From a bacterium (GTDB lineage Bacteria > Lindowbacteria > 2-12-FULL-62-27): DNA of 64,000 nucleotides. The notes under the pieces are model-generated. The model did no database searches. It was not told the origin of the DNA and saw only the letters and a list, made by a program, of their open reading frames with translations. How positions within the stretch are numbered: position 1 is the first letter of the stretch; each line of letters starts with the position of its first letter. The stretch is from positions 1 to 64,000 of the forward strand of contig JACQOF010000146.1 of the NCBI GenBank assembly GCA_016202645.1. The letters are read 5' to 3'. Positions 40,311 to 49,587 of the stretch are shown piece after piece. The position numbers and the translations under genes were made by a program.

Positions 40311-41498
40311 CTATGGGCTGGTGGGGTGCGACGGCGGCTGTCCGAAGAGGTCGACTTCCTCGTCTGTCCCGCCGACAGACTGAACGGTTGTCTCCAATAT
40401 CTCAAAAGAGAGTTCTTCCGACGTTGAATTCTCAACGGCCGCCTCCGAAACCGGCTCGTCGGAAACTTCCGTGGTCACCGTCGCCGCCACCTCCTCGGCG
40501 GCGGTCGTACCCGAGGGCAAGATATCCGGCTGGACATTCTCCAGGATAAATACGTCCGGTTCTCTGACTGCCTCGATGTCCGTGGCATCCTGCACCGCCG
40601 CCTCCTCCCCGTCGCCGATGACGATCTCTTCGCCGCCCGCAAGCTCCTCAAATGAGAGCGCCTCCCCCGGCTCCATCATCGCCGCCGCATCCTCGGCCGG
40701 TGCTCCCTCCTCGGAAGGCGCCGCCGCGGCATCCTCTCCGGCTACCTGGTTGTCCATGACGGATCCAAGCCATTGGTCGAGCGCTTCAGCAACAGCCGGC
40801 GCGGCCGCTCCGGGCCCTCCGCCGGCCGCCGCCGTGGCGGCTTCGGACACCGCGCCGCCCGCGCCCTCCGCGCCGGCGCCGGCCGGGGGCGCCGCCGGTG
40901 CGACCCCGAGCGCCATCTGGACCGCGGGCGGCAGGTTGGCCGGGTCGGACTGCCTCATGGTTCCCTCGCCGTCCTGGATCTTGCATTCGGTCCCGAATCC
41001 CTCGCCGAAACTGATTTCCTGCTGTGTTCCCCGAATGCCCGCGACCGCGGTTGGCGTCGTCACGGTGAACCGGTTGGTCTTGCCGCCCACCTGATCGGCC
41101 TTCGATACAATCTTGCCGACCGACAAAAAGAGTTCCGTCTGAAATTCATTGCCGCTTTCGATGGCTCGCCCGACGACGAATTGGGTGAGGGGTTTGATTT
41201 CGGTGACACTGTTGGCGAATTTAAGAAGGGCGGAGCCATCGATGCCGCTGTTGATCTGGTCCCCGGACTTGATGGACATGCCCGGCGTTGCCTTGACCCA
41301 ATCCGCGGTGGCCCGCGGTTGGACTTCAACCAGACCATTGACTTCCATCAGAGTCCCGGTCATGGCGGTTTTTTGTTCCGCCGCCAGGGCCGGAAACCCG
41401 CCGGCCATCAAAAGGCACAGCCCGGCAGTGACGAACAAGCGAAGTCCCGCACTCTCTGATGGATCGCGCCGGCCTGTGACATGAGTTTTTTTCGTCAT
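40311..41498 (-). CDS. Exported FecR-domain protein with Ala/Gly/Glu-rich tail
   Basis: The 395-aa protein has a signal peptide (LRLFVTAGLCLLMAGGFPALA). A FecR domain follows (~48-185): GLVEVQPRATADWVKATPGMSIKSGDQINSGIDGSALLKF, then FTVTTPTAVAGIRGT. The rest is low-complexity and acidic (Ala, Gly, Glu), without a clear fold. Unlike the classic FecR anti-sigma factor it has a cleavable signal and no cytoplasmic region, so it is probably periplasmic or surface-exposed. Last gene of a four-gene coupled operon (its ATG overlaps the previous stop by 4 nt). Confidence 0.82.
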   Translation of the reverse strand: MTKKTHVTGRRDPSESAGLRLFVTAGLCLLMAGGFPALAAEQKTAMTGTLMEVNGLVEVQPRATADWVKATPGMSIKSGDQINSGIDGSALLKFANSVTEIKPLTQFVVGRAIESGNEFQTELFLSVGKIVSKADQVGGKTNRFTVTTPTAVAGIRGTQQEISFGEGFGTECKIQDGEGTMRQSDPANLPPAVQMALGVAPAAPPAGAGAEGAGGAVSEAATAAAGGGPGAAAPAVAEALDQWLGSVMDNQVAGEDAAAAPSEEGAPAEDAAAMMEPGEALSFEELAGGEEIVIGDGEEAAVQDATDIEAVREPDVFILENVQPDILPSGTTAAEEVAATVTTEVSDEPVSEAAVENSTSEELSFEILETTVQSVGGTDEEVDLFGQPPSHPTSP

Positions 41499-42001
41499 TT
41501 ACTTTTCTCCGTCTGTTCGACGGCGCGGCCGACCATGGCCATCAGTTCCGCGCCGCTCATGAACTCGTTGGCGTAGCTTCCCGCCGGGAGAAGCTTCTGC
41601 GCCATCCCGTCCCGGGCCGCGAAGCGGCGGCTGCCGGTAAAGATGCGGCCAAAAAGCCCCCGTTTGTCGGCGGCCGACCGCATCGCGTTCAAAAACATAT
41701 TCGACGCCTCCCCCTTGGTCAGGGGCTGACGGGCATTCCTTCGAATGCTGCGCGGAAGCCGAACGCCCTCATCATACAAAAATCTCAGTTCGGCGTCCAG
41801 CAGATCCTGCCCGCGGTATCCCTTGAACCGGGCGACGGCGCGGATGCCGTCCTCATGCGTTGCAACGGGCGCTTTCACAAGGGCTCGAAAAAAATCGTTC
41901 CCGCTCTGCGCCCGTGCACCGGTTGGAAAAAAGAGAAGCGCAAAAACAAGGATCCTCGCTGCAAAGACAACTCCCCCGCCCTCGTAACTGTACGGATTCA
42001 T
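41495..42001 (-). CDS. Small exported protein of unknown function
   Basis: The 168-aa product has a signal peptide (RILVFALLFFPTGARAQ). The mature part is helical and charged (DFFRALVKAPVATHEDGIRAVARFKGYRG, then LTKGEASNMFLNAMRSAADKRGLFGRIF). I do not recognise a family. Both ends overlap neighbours by 4 nt, so it is a fixed member of the exported-protein operon. Confidence 0.7.
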   Translation of the reverse strand: MNPYSYEGGGVVFAARILVFALLFFPTGARAQSGNDFFRALVKAPVATHEDGIRAVARFKGYRGQDLLDAELRFLYDEGVRLPRSIRRNARQPLTKGEASNMFLNAMRSAADKRGLFGRIFTGSRRFAARDGMAQKLLPAGSYANEFMSGAELMAMVGRAVEQTEKSK

Positions 42002-43515
42002 AGGTCGAACGACACTTTCAGCTTGAAATACTCTTCACTGCCCCTCAGCCCCCGGTAGGCGGGGCCGGGCTGAAAAAATCCGAACTTGAATTGGTACTTG
42101 ACGTCGTCAAAAAATTTCCAGGAAATGACGGCGTCGTACTCGTCGCCGATGTCGTTGTCCGAGACCGCGGCGGCGGCGGCCGCGCTGGTCACGACTGCCG
42201 GGTCCGAGGTGGCGCCTCCCGGGGCGGCCGTCCAATAGGTGTATGCGGTGACCTGAAATGACATGTCGTTCCACCGGGCGCCCATCCTTGCAAAAGGCTT
42301 GACGCTCGCGCCTGCCTTCAAAATCCGGATATTGGCCAGGCTTGGCGAGAGGGCGTTGCCCATGCTGAGACCGCCGAAAGACCGGAAGAGCGAATCATCG
42401 CCGAAACTGGATCCGCCGCGCGAGGACGACGCGTTGGACCGGTCGGCGTCGCCGCTGCCGTAGGCGTATTCCGTATAGAGGGTGGGCGCCAGGTCCCCGC
42501 CGAAGAGATACCGGAGTCCCACGTCGAGCGCCTCCGCGTCGACGTTCACCTTGGACGACATGAGACCGGGGACGCTGTTGGCGTCGTCATACGTTTTGCC
42601 GCGGGCCATGATGAATTCCGACCAGTACTTGAGTTTTTTGAAAAACGTTCCGTCCAGGCCGAGGCCGTAGTACTGCGAATCGAATCGGTGGCGCTGGGTG
42701 CCGGCGCCGGTGCTGTAGGCCTGTTCCGTGTTGCGGTCCTTGTTCCAGAGCGTATAGACGCCCAGCTTGGCCCATGAACGGAACTTGTGATTGTATTCGG
42801 CGCCCCAAAACCAGCGTTTGGTGCGGCCGGATCCGGGCGAGAGCGCGTCGATGTTGTTGTCTCCCGGTTTTTGGCGCATGAACAACAGGCTTGCCGTCAT
42901 TTTCCGGCCCTTGGATTCCCAATAAATCCCGTCGGCCGTCAGGCCGTAGGCGATGCCGCGGCCCACCATGGAAAACTGCCGGCCAAGCGTCAGCGTGTGT
43001 TTGAGAGCGGCGCCTTCGAACTTCCGCTCGAAATAGGCCATGTCGATTTTGGCGTTGTTGAAATCGGAACCCCGGATGGCCGGCGAATTTTTTTTGGTTT
43101 CGGTGTAGAGGGTCCGGGTCCGCGCGTAAAATTTGGTCCGGCGGTCGACGCTGGAGAGCACAGAAAAAAGATTGACCTCGTAATCCCAGGAATGGTCCTG
43201 GCTGTCCGGCGTCGTCCGGTCCCGGTCGTTGTCGTTGGAGCCGGTGTAGGCGAAAGATGAATTTCCGCCATAATCAAACAGCCAGCCGCGTTTGTCCCGC
43301 CGCGCGCGGAGGGCTGCCGCAGTCAGTTCCTCCGTCCGGCGGAGGTCTTCCGTCGTTTCGATCCGTTCGCGGCGGAGTTCTTCTTCGGAGATCTGGGCGT
43401 TAGCCGGGAGGGAGAAAGGGAGAAAGGGAGAAAGGGAGAGAGGAAAATAGAGAAAGGACATGGAGAAGATAAATAGGGAGAAAGGGAAACCCCTGGCCAG
43501 ATAGAGAGTCTTCAT
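41998..43515 (-). CDS. Large outer-membrane beta-barrel protein
   Basis: The 505-aa protein has a long hydrophobic signal sequence, then a short helix (EEELRRERIETTEDLRRTEELTAAALRARRDK), and many amphipathic strands with aromatic girdles. It ends in EEYFKLKVSFDL, typical of barrels. It resembles porin-like or alginate-export-type barrels only in general pattern. The signal peptide is partly encoded by an 8-bp repeat (43411-43442) read as [14 protein letters not shown]. Coupled to the 1129-aa exported protein upstream (ATGA). A channel role for its operon partners is inference. Confidence 0.75.
   Translation of the reverse strand: MKTLYLARGFPFSLFIFSMSFLYFPLSLSPFLPFSLPANAQISEEELRRERIETTEDLRRTEELTAAALRARRDKRGWLFDYGGNSSFAYTGSNDNDRDRTTPDSQDHSWDYEVNLFSVLSSVDRRTKFYARTRTLYTETKKNSPAIRGSDFNNAKIDMAYFERKFEGAALKHTLTLGRQFSMVGRGIAYGLTADGIYWESKGRKMTASLLFMRQKPGDNNIDALSPGSGRTKRWFWGAEYNHKFRSWAKLGVYTLWNKDRNTEQAYSTGAGTQRHRFDSQYYGLGLDGTFFKKLKYWSEFIMARGKTYDDANSVPGLMSSKVNVDAEALDVGLRYLFGGDLAPTLYTEYAYGSGDADRSNASSSRGGSSFGDDSLFRSFGGLSMGNALSPSLANIRILKAGASVKPFARMGARWNDMSFQVTAYTYWTAAPGGATSDPAVVTSAAAAAAVSDNDIGDEYDAVISWKFFDDVKYQFKFGFFQPGPAYRGLRGSEEYFKLKVSFDL
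43411..43443. repeat. 8-bp microsatellite GGAGAAAG inside a signal-peptide coding region
   Basis: Three exact copies and a fourth degenerate copy of GGAGAAAG (plus strand) lie in the region encoding the signal peptide of the barrel protein. A related stretch lies at 43476-43486. Gain or loss of one unit would shift the frame near the N-terminus, as in contingency loci. Confidence 0.85.
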
Positions 43516-46500
43516 ACCAGCCCGTAGTACATCTTTGTCAGGCGCCGGCCGACGGGATGAGACAGGATCGTGTCACGCAGGTTGCGCAGGGCGCGGGTCA
43601 GGAAGGAATCCGATCCAAAAGTTTGGCGGATGACGCAGACCGCCGGGAGTTTGACCTTGCTGAGAAGGCTCGGTTCTTCGGCGGCCAGGCTGAAGGAACG
43701 GACTTCGCCCGCGGCGGATGAGTAGGTGTAGGAGGAATTTTTTCGAAGGTCCGTTTCGATCCCGGTCGTGCGGTCGGTCAGGGTGAGGGGCACGTCCGAC
43801 GGGACGGACGCGACGTTCCCCGCGCGGACCGTGACGTTGCCGGCCTTGCCGGACGAAACTTCGATTTCCCAGGCCGGCTCTTCGACGCCGGACAGGAACG
43901 CGCTTGAATATCTCGCGTCGCCGCTCCGGATGGCCAACTGTACGCCGTCGGGAGAATTCGGGGCTTTGAAAATCGGGTCTGTCGGCTGCGGCCGGACGCC
44001 CACGACGTTCATCAGATCGGAATATTTTCCGGACTGGGCGATGAGCTGGATCGTCCAGTCGTCGCTTTTTTTCGGCGCGAGGGGAGCCGCGGCGACGGCG
44101 AGGCTCGGGGCGGAGTAGTCGGAGTGGATCGGCGCGCGATAGGTGGCCGTCGTGATCCGGGCCGCTCCCTGGGCACTCCCGCTGGATACGGGCGGCGGAA
44201 TGACAAGCGTGCAGGAGGAATTGGCGTAGACCCACTGGCCTTCGAAGGGATAGAAATAACACTGGGTCCGGCCGAAGGACGCGTTCGGGCAGTCCTCGTA
44301 GCCGAAGGACGCGCCGAAATAAGCGTGAAATCGTTTGACGAGAATCCCGCTGTCGGCGGCGGTGTCGAGGTCGACGATGTTTCCGGCCGCCGTCTGAACC
44401 CGCATCCAGTCGATCGAATAAACCTGCTCGAACGGCGTTCCGACCTGGTTCCAGCCGGGGTCGAGCGGGAGGTACTGGGTGTCGGTGAGCGCGCTGGAGT
44501 TTGTCGCATCGACGATGATGAGTTCGGTTGCCAGGGTCTTGAGCCAGTAACCCCGGCCCGTTTTCAGGGAAGACGGTTCTGATATGGCGTCCGTCGTCGG
44601 ATCATAGCCGTACATCTTCCATGTGCCGGAGGGAATGCGGCTGTTGGTGGTGAGGATCGTCGAGGGGCTTGCGCTCGCCGGCTGACGCGGCAGGGCAAAC
44701 ATGAACCAGTCATCGCCGGGCCAGAGTGTGATGCCGGAGGACGTCGCAAAGAGCAGGACGTCCCCGCCGCCGCTGTCGCCCGACAGGGATGCTTTGACGG
44801 TGTAGATGCCCGGTTTGTTGCCGAGCGTGAGGCGCGTATAAGCGAGGCCAAATGCGTCGGTGGTGGTCTGCTCCGTATCGAGGTCCTGTCCCGTTGCGCC
44901 CGAAGGGGTTTTGAATATGCTGAAAGTCACGGTCACGCCCGGAAGGGGAATGGAATTTTGATCGGTGAAAACTCCAAAGGGAGAGTTTGTGTCTGGATAG
45001 ACGAGCAGTTCATTAACCTTCACGACGAAATCCTGGTCCAGGGCCGTACCCGTGTCGCCCGACAGCCAGCTGACGATCCCTTCGATCTGCGTCGAATCCG
45101 TCGGCGTCGCCGGCGCGCCGGCGACGAACCAGCCGAGCAGGCCGGCGTTGGCGGAGAGCAGGGTCGTGTCATTGGTTACGTCCTTGACGACGGTCGTCGA
45201 CAGGGTATCGAACTGCGGTCCCGCGTTGGCCATCTGGAAAATGGCGACGGTGTCGGCGGCGTAGTTGAGCCAGGCGTTTTCGAGAAGCACGGAGGAAAAT
45301 TTGTTCTGAAACGTGGTGGCATCCGACCCCGCGTCCGCCGCCAGGCCGTTCGTCGCGGTCCACGGCACCACGCGGACGGCCTGGCCGGCGAAGTGGCCGA
45401 AGTTTTTAATCTTGTACGTCTCGAACGGCTGAAGTCGCTTGGGGTTGCTGAACATCACCCGCACGTGATGCCCGCTGGCGGTTTCTTGCGGCGTGAAGGT
45501 CAGTTTCCAGTAGTCGCTGCTGCCGTAAGTGGTCCTGCGGATCAGAGTCACAGCCGCGCCGGTCGCGCCGAACTTGATGTCGACGTTATCCGGCAGCCAC
45601 CAGGAATTGGAATAGATGCTGTTGAGGTCGATGGTTTGCGTCGTAGTCACGATGAAGTAGGTGTCCGGCTCGTGGATATGCAAAAACAGATTTTCCGCCG
45701 TCATCCCCGGCAGGATGCCGCTGAAGGTCGCGTCAAAACCGGCGAACTCGCCCCATTCCGGAGACCGGCCGCGCGGCGGGTCCAGGTCGTGAAGCGTCGT
45801 CCTGTCCGGCGGATCCAAAAACAACGTCTCGGGCGCGACGGCCACGCCCCCGATGTCCAGATTCGCCTTGTTGGGCTTGAATGTGTAGGTGTCTCCCATC
45901 AACAGACGCCCGACCGTGTCGGAATGCCATCTGAAAAAATCGGCCAGATGCGTGTCGGTGACGAAGCGGTCGTCCCACGTGTCGGTCAGGACGATGCGGC
46001 GGATGAAGTCGGTGTTGGTCGTGCTTTCGGAATCGGATTTGGCGTCGAGAAACAGCAGGGCCTCGTTGACCTTCGAATCGATCTCGATGATCGACTTCCA
46101 TGCCGTGTCCCAGCTGTGGTTCGCGGTCAGAAGGTTCGGGTGGTTCGCCCGGAATTCCTCCCAGGAGGTGGTGTCCGGAATGTTTTCCGGGGTCTCGGTC
46201 ACGTCCAGATTGTAGGACGTGAGAATCGTGAGGATGGCCTTGTACCCCAAAAGGACGGAGTGCATGAAAAGAATTTCGGTTTTGTCGATTTCGTAAGTGT
46301 CGGAGCCGCCGGCGTCGTCGTTCAGGTTGCCCGGAAAGGCAAACGCCGTGTTCGCGTTGGCCGCTGCTGTGAGATGCGCTTCGACATGAGGAAACGTATC
46401 GGCCAGAATCCGATCAAGGATGGCTTGGGCCGTGGAGGCCGTCGGATCCGTGCCCCAGGAATATTCCCGATAGGTGTGGCCTTCCCCCGAAACAATGATC

Positions 46501-46901
46501 GAATCAATGTCCTCCCCTTGATTGACGCGGGACAGATATTGGCTGATCGTCGCCGAATCGGAACCGTTGGAAAAATCCAGCCGAAGCGAGGCGAGGGCGG
46601 GGTCGTCGACGATTTGCGCCAGTTCCAGAATCGCCGCGAAGACATTCGCGCCGGCGTGGGTCGGATCGAGAGCCAAAGCGGCATGAAACCGCCCCAGCGC
46701 CGATGGAATGTCAATCGCGCGGGAATCTTCCAGATAGGCTAGACCACTATCGTACTCGTCACCCGCAGTTGCCTCGGCCGGGACACACGGAGACACACCG
46801 GCCACAAATAGCAGACCAACCACAAGCCAGGCAATGGACCTGCCCGGCCAGAATACCAACGGACGCACCCTCCCTGCGCCCCAAAGGGGGCTTCTGATCA
46901 T
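43512..46901 (-). CDS. Large exported multi-domain protein, unknown function
   Basis: From ATG 46901 the protein is 1129 aa. A signal peptide (SIAWLVVGLLFVAGVSPCVPA) precedes a TPR-like helical N-terminal region (YLEDSRAIDIPSALGRFHAALALDPTHAGANVFAA), repeatedly rich in Asp and Thr. Around 650-720 is an invasin/Ig-like repeat (FGVFTDQNSIPLPGVTVTFSI, GIYTVKASLSGDSGG). Then a GxxWFMFALP...GTWKMYGYDP...GRGYWLKT pattern seen in secreted surface proteins. No C-terminal sorting domain. ATG 46901 is chosen over 46907 because the promoter -10 ends 8 nt upstream of it. It heads the four-gene operon with the barrel, small exported and FecR proteins. Confidence 0.75.
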   Translation of the reverse strand: MIRSPLWGAGRVRPLVFWPGRSIAWLVVGLLFVAGVSPCVPAEATAGDEYDSGLAYLEDSRAIDIPSALGRFHAALALDPTHAGANVFAAILELAQIVDDPALASLRLDFSNGSDSATISQYLSRVNQGEDIDSIIVSGEGHTYREYSWGTDPTASTAQAILDRILADTFPHVEAHLTAAANANTAFAFPGNLNDDAGGSDTYEIDKTEILFMHSVLLGYKAILTILTSYNLDVTETPENIPDTTSWEEFRANHPNLLTANHSWDTAWKSIIEIDSKVNEALLFLDAKSDSESTTNTDFIRRIVLTDTWDDRFVTDTHLADFFRWHSDTVGRLLMGDTYTFKPNKANLDIGGVAVAPETLFLDPPDRTTLHDLDPPRGRSPEWGEFAGFDATFSGILPGMTAENLFLHIHEPDTYFIVTTTQTIDLNSIYSNSWWLPDNVDIKFGATGAAVTLIRRTTYGSSDYWKLTFTPQETASGHHVRVMFSNPKRLQPFETYKIKNFGHFAGQAVRVVPWTATNGLAADAGSDATTFQNKFSSVLLENAWLNYAADTVAIFQMANAGPQFDTLSTTVVKDVTNDTTLLSANAGLLGWFVAGAPATPTDSTQIEGIVSWLSGDTGTALDQDFVVKVNELLVYPDTNSPFGVFTDQNSIPLPGVTVTFSIFKTPSGATGQDLDTEQTTTDAFGLAYTRLTLGNKPGIYTVKASLSGDSGGGDVLLFATSSGITLWPGDDWFMFALPRQPASASPSTILTTNSRIPSGTWKMYGYDPTTDAISEPSSLKTGRGYWLKTLATELIIVDATNSSALTDTQYLPLDPGWNQVGTPFEQVYSIDWMRVQTAAGNIVDLDTAADSGILVKRFHAYFGASFGYEDCPNASFGRTQCYFYPFEGQWVYANSSCTLVIPPPVSSGSAQGAARITTATYRAPIHSDYSAPSLAVAAAPLAPKKSDDWTIQLIAQSGKYSDLMNVVGVRPQPTDPIFKAPNSPDGVQLAIRSGDARYSSAFLSGVEEPAWEIEVSSGKAGNVTVRAGNVASVPSDVPLTLTDRTTGIETDLRKNSSYTYSSAAGEVRSFSLAAEEPSLLSKVKLPAVCVIRQTFGSDSFLTRALRNLRDTILSHPVGRRLTKMYYGLV

Positions 46902-46909
46902 ATACATAT

Positions 46910-46938
46910 ACAGTATTATATTAGGGCTGCTGTGTCAA
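46910..46938 (-). promoter_or_regulatory. Promoter of the exported-protein/FecR operon
   Basis: On the minus strand a consensus TTGACA (46938-46933), 17-nt spacer and TACTGT (46915-46910) lie 8 nt before ATG 46901. The -35 is inside the last codons of the upstream GH13 gene. No Shine-Dalgarno sequence is present. Confidence 0.6.
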
Positions 46939-48375
46939 CGCGAATAGATGCACATCATATCCGCCCAGATCCAGATAGAGCCCATTCGACCGGACGTCAC
47001 CCGCGTCCCGGTCGTAGGTTCGGTCACTGAGAAGATCCCGGAACCGGATCGTTGTGGGGCCTTCCGGCAAGGGCAGTCGGACGCGGCATTGGGAAGGATC
47101 GCCGGCGTAATTGGCGACCGCCAGCCGGCGGTCCTTGCCGTTTTCCCACCAGAAACAGAACATCCGTTCATGGCTGAAATTTTCTTCCCAAGCTTGGAGA
47201 CTTTCCAACATTTGCCAGGACTGCTCCCAAGCCGCGCCGGTCGGAAGCGCCGCGATCAGTTTTTCATAGAATTCGGAAACGTCTGGGTCGGGCGTTTCGT
47301 GCGGCCGCCGCCGGAGTTGCACGGGAATTTTGGCCTGCCGGCCCTCCAACTGGCCTTCGTAAAAAAAGCGGATGCCCGGGAGCGCATACGTGATGACCGC
47401 CGCCGCGCGGAAGCGATCGCCGAGAAAGACCGCCGCGGCCCGGGGTTCGTCGTGATTTTCAAGAAAGTGCGCCGAGCGCGCGTGGAATTCCGGGCCGGCC
47501 TCAAGATGAGCGCGGATTGGAGCGGCGTGCCCGTCGCGCAGGCGGTCGCCCAGGCGTTTGTCGTAGGTGAAATCAAATCCGAGTTTCTGCAGATCCGATT
47601 CGAGGTCCCAGTAGACTTCGGCGAGAAACAGGAAATCCTTCCGCCGCGCGCGCACCGCCGAGATCACGTCCGCCCAGAACTCCGTGGCCGGTTCGGGGCC
47701 GGCCCGGTCTCCCCAGGTTTGTTTGAAAATCCGGTTCAACAGAAGCATCGCCATGTCACAGCGGAGGCCGTCGCAGAGTTTGGTCAGGCCGAGGATCTGG
47801 GCAATCATGGCCTTGCGGGCGTCCGGCGAGAAAACATTGATCTGCACCGTGTCGGACCAGCCGTCGAAGTAGGGGTCCCGGCCGTGCGCGAAGATCCGGG
47901 CGCCGGCGCGCGTCCTGGCCCTGAAAAAATTCTGAGGCGCCTGTCGCAGATCCTCCTCCGTGCCCTGTACGAACCGGCCGGGATGGCTCGTGACCCAGGG
48001 ATGGTCCGGCGCCATGTGGTTCGGCACCAGGTCCAGCATGAGGTGGAGGCCGCGCCGCCGGAGTTTGTTTCGGAAACGTCCAAGCGCCGCCTCGCCGCCG
48101 AGTTTGGAGTTTACCCGGTAGGATTTGATCGCGTAGGGAGACGCGACGACGTCGGCCTTTTTCGCGTCGGGCAGAACCGCCCGGATTTCTTCGTTCAGCC
48201 CCCGGTGCGCTTTCGCGATCCGTTCGCCCTTTGGGCTGGGCTCCCACACGCCCATGAGCCAGATGACGTCAAAGCGGCCCGCCCACTCGGCCACCTCCGC
48301 GTCCGGGACGTCGTCCAGGGTGGACCATCCCTGCTCGCGCAGCCAGACGCGGGTGTTGATTTCGTAGAGGCGCAG
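46921..48375 (-). CDS. GH13-family glycoside hydrolase (alpha-amylase-like), apparent CTG start
   Basis: The 484-aa cytoplasmic-type enzyme shows GH13 motifs: LDLVPNHMAPDHPW, GLRCDMAMLL with the nucleophile Asp, FLAEVYWD with the acid/base Glu, and FLENHDEPR with the third Asp. The conserved first strand LYEINTRVWLREQGW lies before the only GTG (48294). No ATG, GTG or TTG exists between the preceding gene's TGA (48379-48381) and that strand. CTG at 48375 is therefore the likely start. The previous gene is in the same frame, so stop-codon readthrough is a formal alternative. Substrate is unknown; trehalose genes lie about 5 kb away. Confidence 0.85.
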   Translation of the reverse strand: MRLYEINTRVWLREQGWSTLDDVPDAEVAEWAGRFDVIWLMGVWEPSPKGERIAKAHRGLNEEIRAVLPDAKKADVVASPYAIKSYRVNSKLGGEAALGRFRNKLRRRGLHLMLDLVPNHMAPDHPWVTSHPGRFVQGTEEDLRQAPQNFFRARTRAGARIFAHGRDPYFDGWSDTVQINVFSPDARKAMIAQILGLTKLCDGLRCDMAMLLLNRIFKQTWGDRAGPEPATEFWADVISAVRARRKDFLFLAEVYWDLESDLQKLGFDFTYDKRLGDRLRDGHAAPIRAHLEAGPEFHARSAHFLENHDEPRAAAVFLGDRFRAAAVITYALPGIRFFYEGQLEGRQAKIPVQLRRRPHETPDPDVSEFYEKLIAALPTGAAWEQSWQMLESLQAWEENFSHERMFCFWWENGKDRRLAVANYAGDPSQCRVRLPLPEGPTTIRFRDLLSDRTYDRDAGDVRSNGLYLDLGGYDVHLFALTQQP

Positions 48376-48378
48376 TGG

Positions 48379-49428
48379 TCAGGAGCCGAGCTGGTACAGC
48401 TCGATGCCGCGAAAGAGAAACAGGATTTCTCCGGGTTCCCGCGAAATGGGGCGGCCGGAAAAAATATACTCGCCGGGCTGGGAAAAAAGCATGGGAACGA
48501 GCAGCACCGATTCCGAACTGGCAAACGGCCAGGAAGTCGCCGGTTCGAGAGTCCCCCGCGAGATGGACCGGGTTTCAATTTCCATCGCCGTCAGACGCGG
48601 CATTTCTCCGGGATAGGCCGTGAAAGGCTCCATCTGCATCGCCATCAGATACCACCCGGGAATTTCGGCGCGGATCACGATCTCGAAACTCGTCTCCGGG
48701 CCGCCGGAGATCGATTCCTGAAGGTTCACGTTCTGGGCGGGCGTGAGGGTGATGTTCCGGACCGTGAGAGAGAGGCTTCCGTAGCGGGTTCGGATTTTTC
48801 GGACGGCCGGCGTGACCGTGAGGCCGAGGGGCCGGACGTGAAGCTTGTCGGATTTTTTTCCGACCGTGATTTTTTCGACCCAGGGCTTGTAGTAGGGCGT
48901 TTCCAGAAACGTCCGCCGCACCCGCAGGCCGAATTCGTCGAGCGGCAGGGACGGCATTTCGTCTTTTTTCGGGGGCGCGATCTGGCCCGCCGGAACTTCC
49001 TGCCCGGGCGGCGCGCCGGGCGTCTCTTCGGATTTTGGTTTCTCGCCGGCCGGATCAACGGCGGATCCGGTCACGCTCGCTTCCCCGGTCGCCTCCCCGC
49101 GCCGGGCGCGAAGGACGATCTTCCAGGGCCTCCGCGATTCCTCAAGGTCCCGCTCGGATATGTCCCAGGAGTATTCGAAGGGGTTCTTCGAGGCCGTCCC
49201 GCGCCACCGCGAGAGAAACTGGCTGGGATCGTAGAGCGCAACGTCCAGAGACTTCGCGCTCCCCTCCCACTTGCCCGTTAGAACAACCTTCCCCGGTCCC
49301 TTCGGCTGGAACACCAGGGTCTGCTTGTCCTCGCGGTTTTTCAGACTGAACGGCTCGGCGCCGGCGTACGGCCCGGAACAGAGGACCCACGCCGCCACGA
49401 GTACGCACACACCAAGAATGCGGTTCAT
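48379..49428 (-). CDS. Exported protein with beta-sandwich regions, unknown function
   Basis: The 349-aa protein has a signal peptide (LGVCVLVAAWVLCSGPYAGA). It contains a beta-rich N-terminal half (TLVFQPKGPGKVVLTGKW), a Pro/Glu-rich linker (~125-160) and a C-terminal beta-rich half ending IELYQLGS. No family recognised. It directly precedes the GH13 gene in the same reading frame, separated only by a TGA codon and CCA before the CTG. Confidence 0.7.
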   Translation of the reverse strand: MNRILGVCVLVAAWVLCSGPYAGAEPFSLKNREDKQTLVFQPKGPGKVVLTGKWEGSAKSLDVALYDPSQFLSRWRGTASKNPFEYSWDISERDLEESRRPWKIVLRARRGEATGEASVTGSAVDPAGEKPKSEETPGAPPGQEVPAGQIAPPKKDEMPSLPLDEFGLRVRRTFLETPYYKPWVEKITVGKKSDKLHVRPLGLTVTPAVRKIRTRYGSLSLTVRNITLTPAQNVNLQESISGGPETSFEIVIRAEIPGWYLMAMQMEPFTAYPGEMPRLTAMEIETRSISRGTLEPATSWPFASSESVLLVPMLFSQPGEYIFSGRPISREPGEILFLFRGIELYQLGS

Positions 49429-49438
49429 GTTTCGAACA

Positions 49439-49467
49439 ACTAAAACTTACCCCCGGGCGGAGGGCAA
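49439..49467 (-). promoter_or_regulatory. Candidate promoter of the exported protein-GH13 unit
   Basis: On the minus strand TTGCCC (49467-49462), 17-nt spacer and TTTAGT (49444-49439) lie 10 nt before ATG 49428. No Shine-Dalgarno sequence is present. Confidence 0.4.
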
Positions 49468-49587
49468 GGGGGTTCGTCCCCGGCATTGGAAGAGGATTCA
49501 TTTTTCATGATTGCCGACCTGACCCGCCAAAGGTATCGTCTGCCGGATGAATCTTTCCGACACCGAAAAGCGGGAGGTGGAGATGAT

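Noticed and set aside
44958-46742. 594-codon open frame on the plus strand
   Set aside because: Antisense to the 1129-aa exported protein; Arg/Val/Gly-rich composition and no recognisable domain.
48379-48381. TGA between the exported protein and GH13 gene as a selenocysteine codon
   Set aside because: Neither family uses selenocysteine at this place, and I see no convincing SECIS-like hairpin or selenocysteine genes. A CTG start is simpler.
46948-49281. 777-codon open frame on the plus strand
   Set aside because: It is antisense to the GH13 enzyme and the exported protein, which have clear motifs. Long antisense frames are expected in GC-rich DNA.
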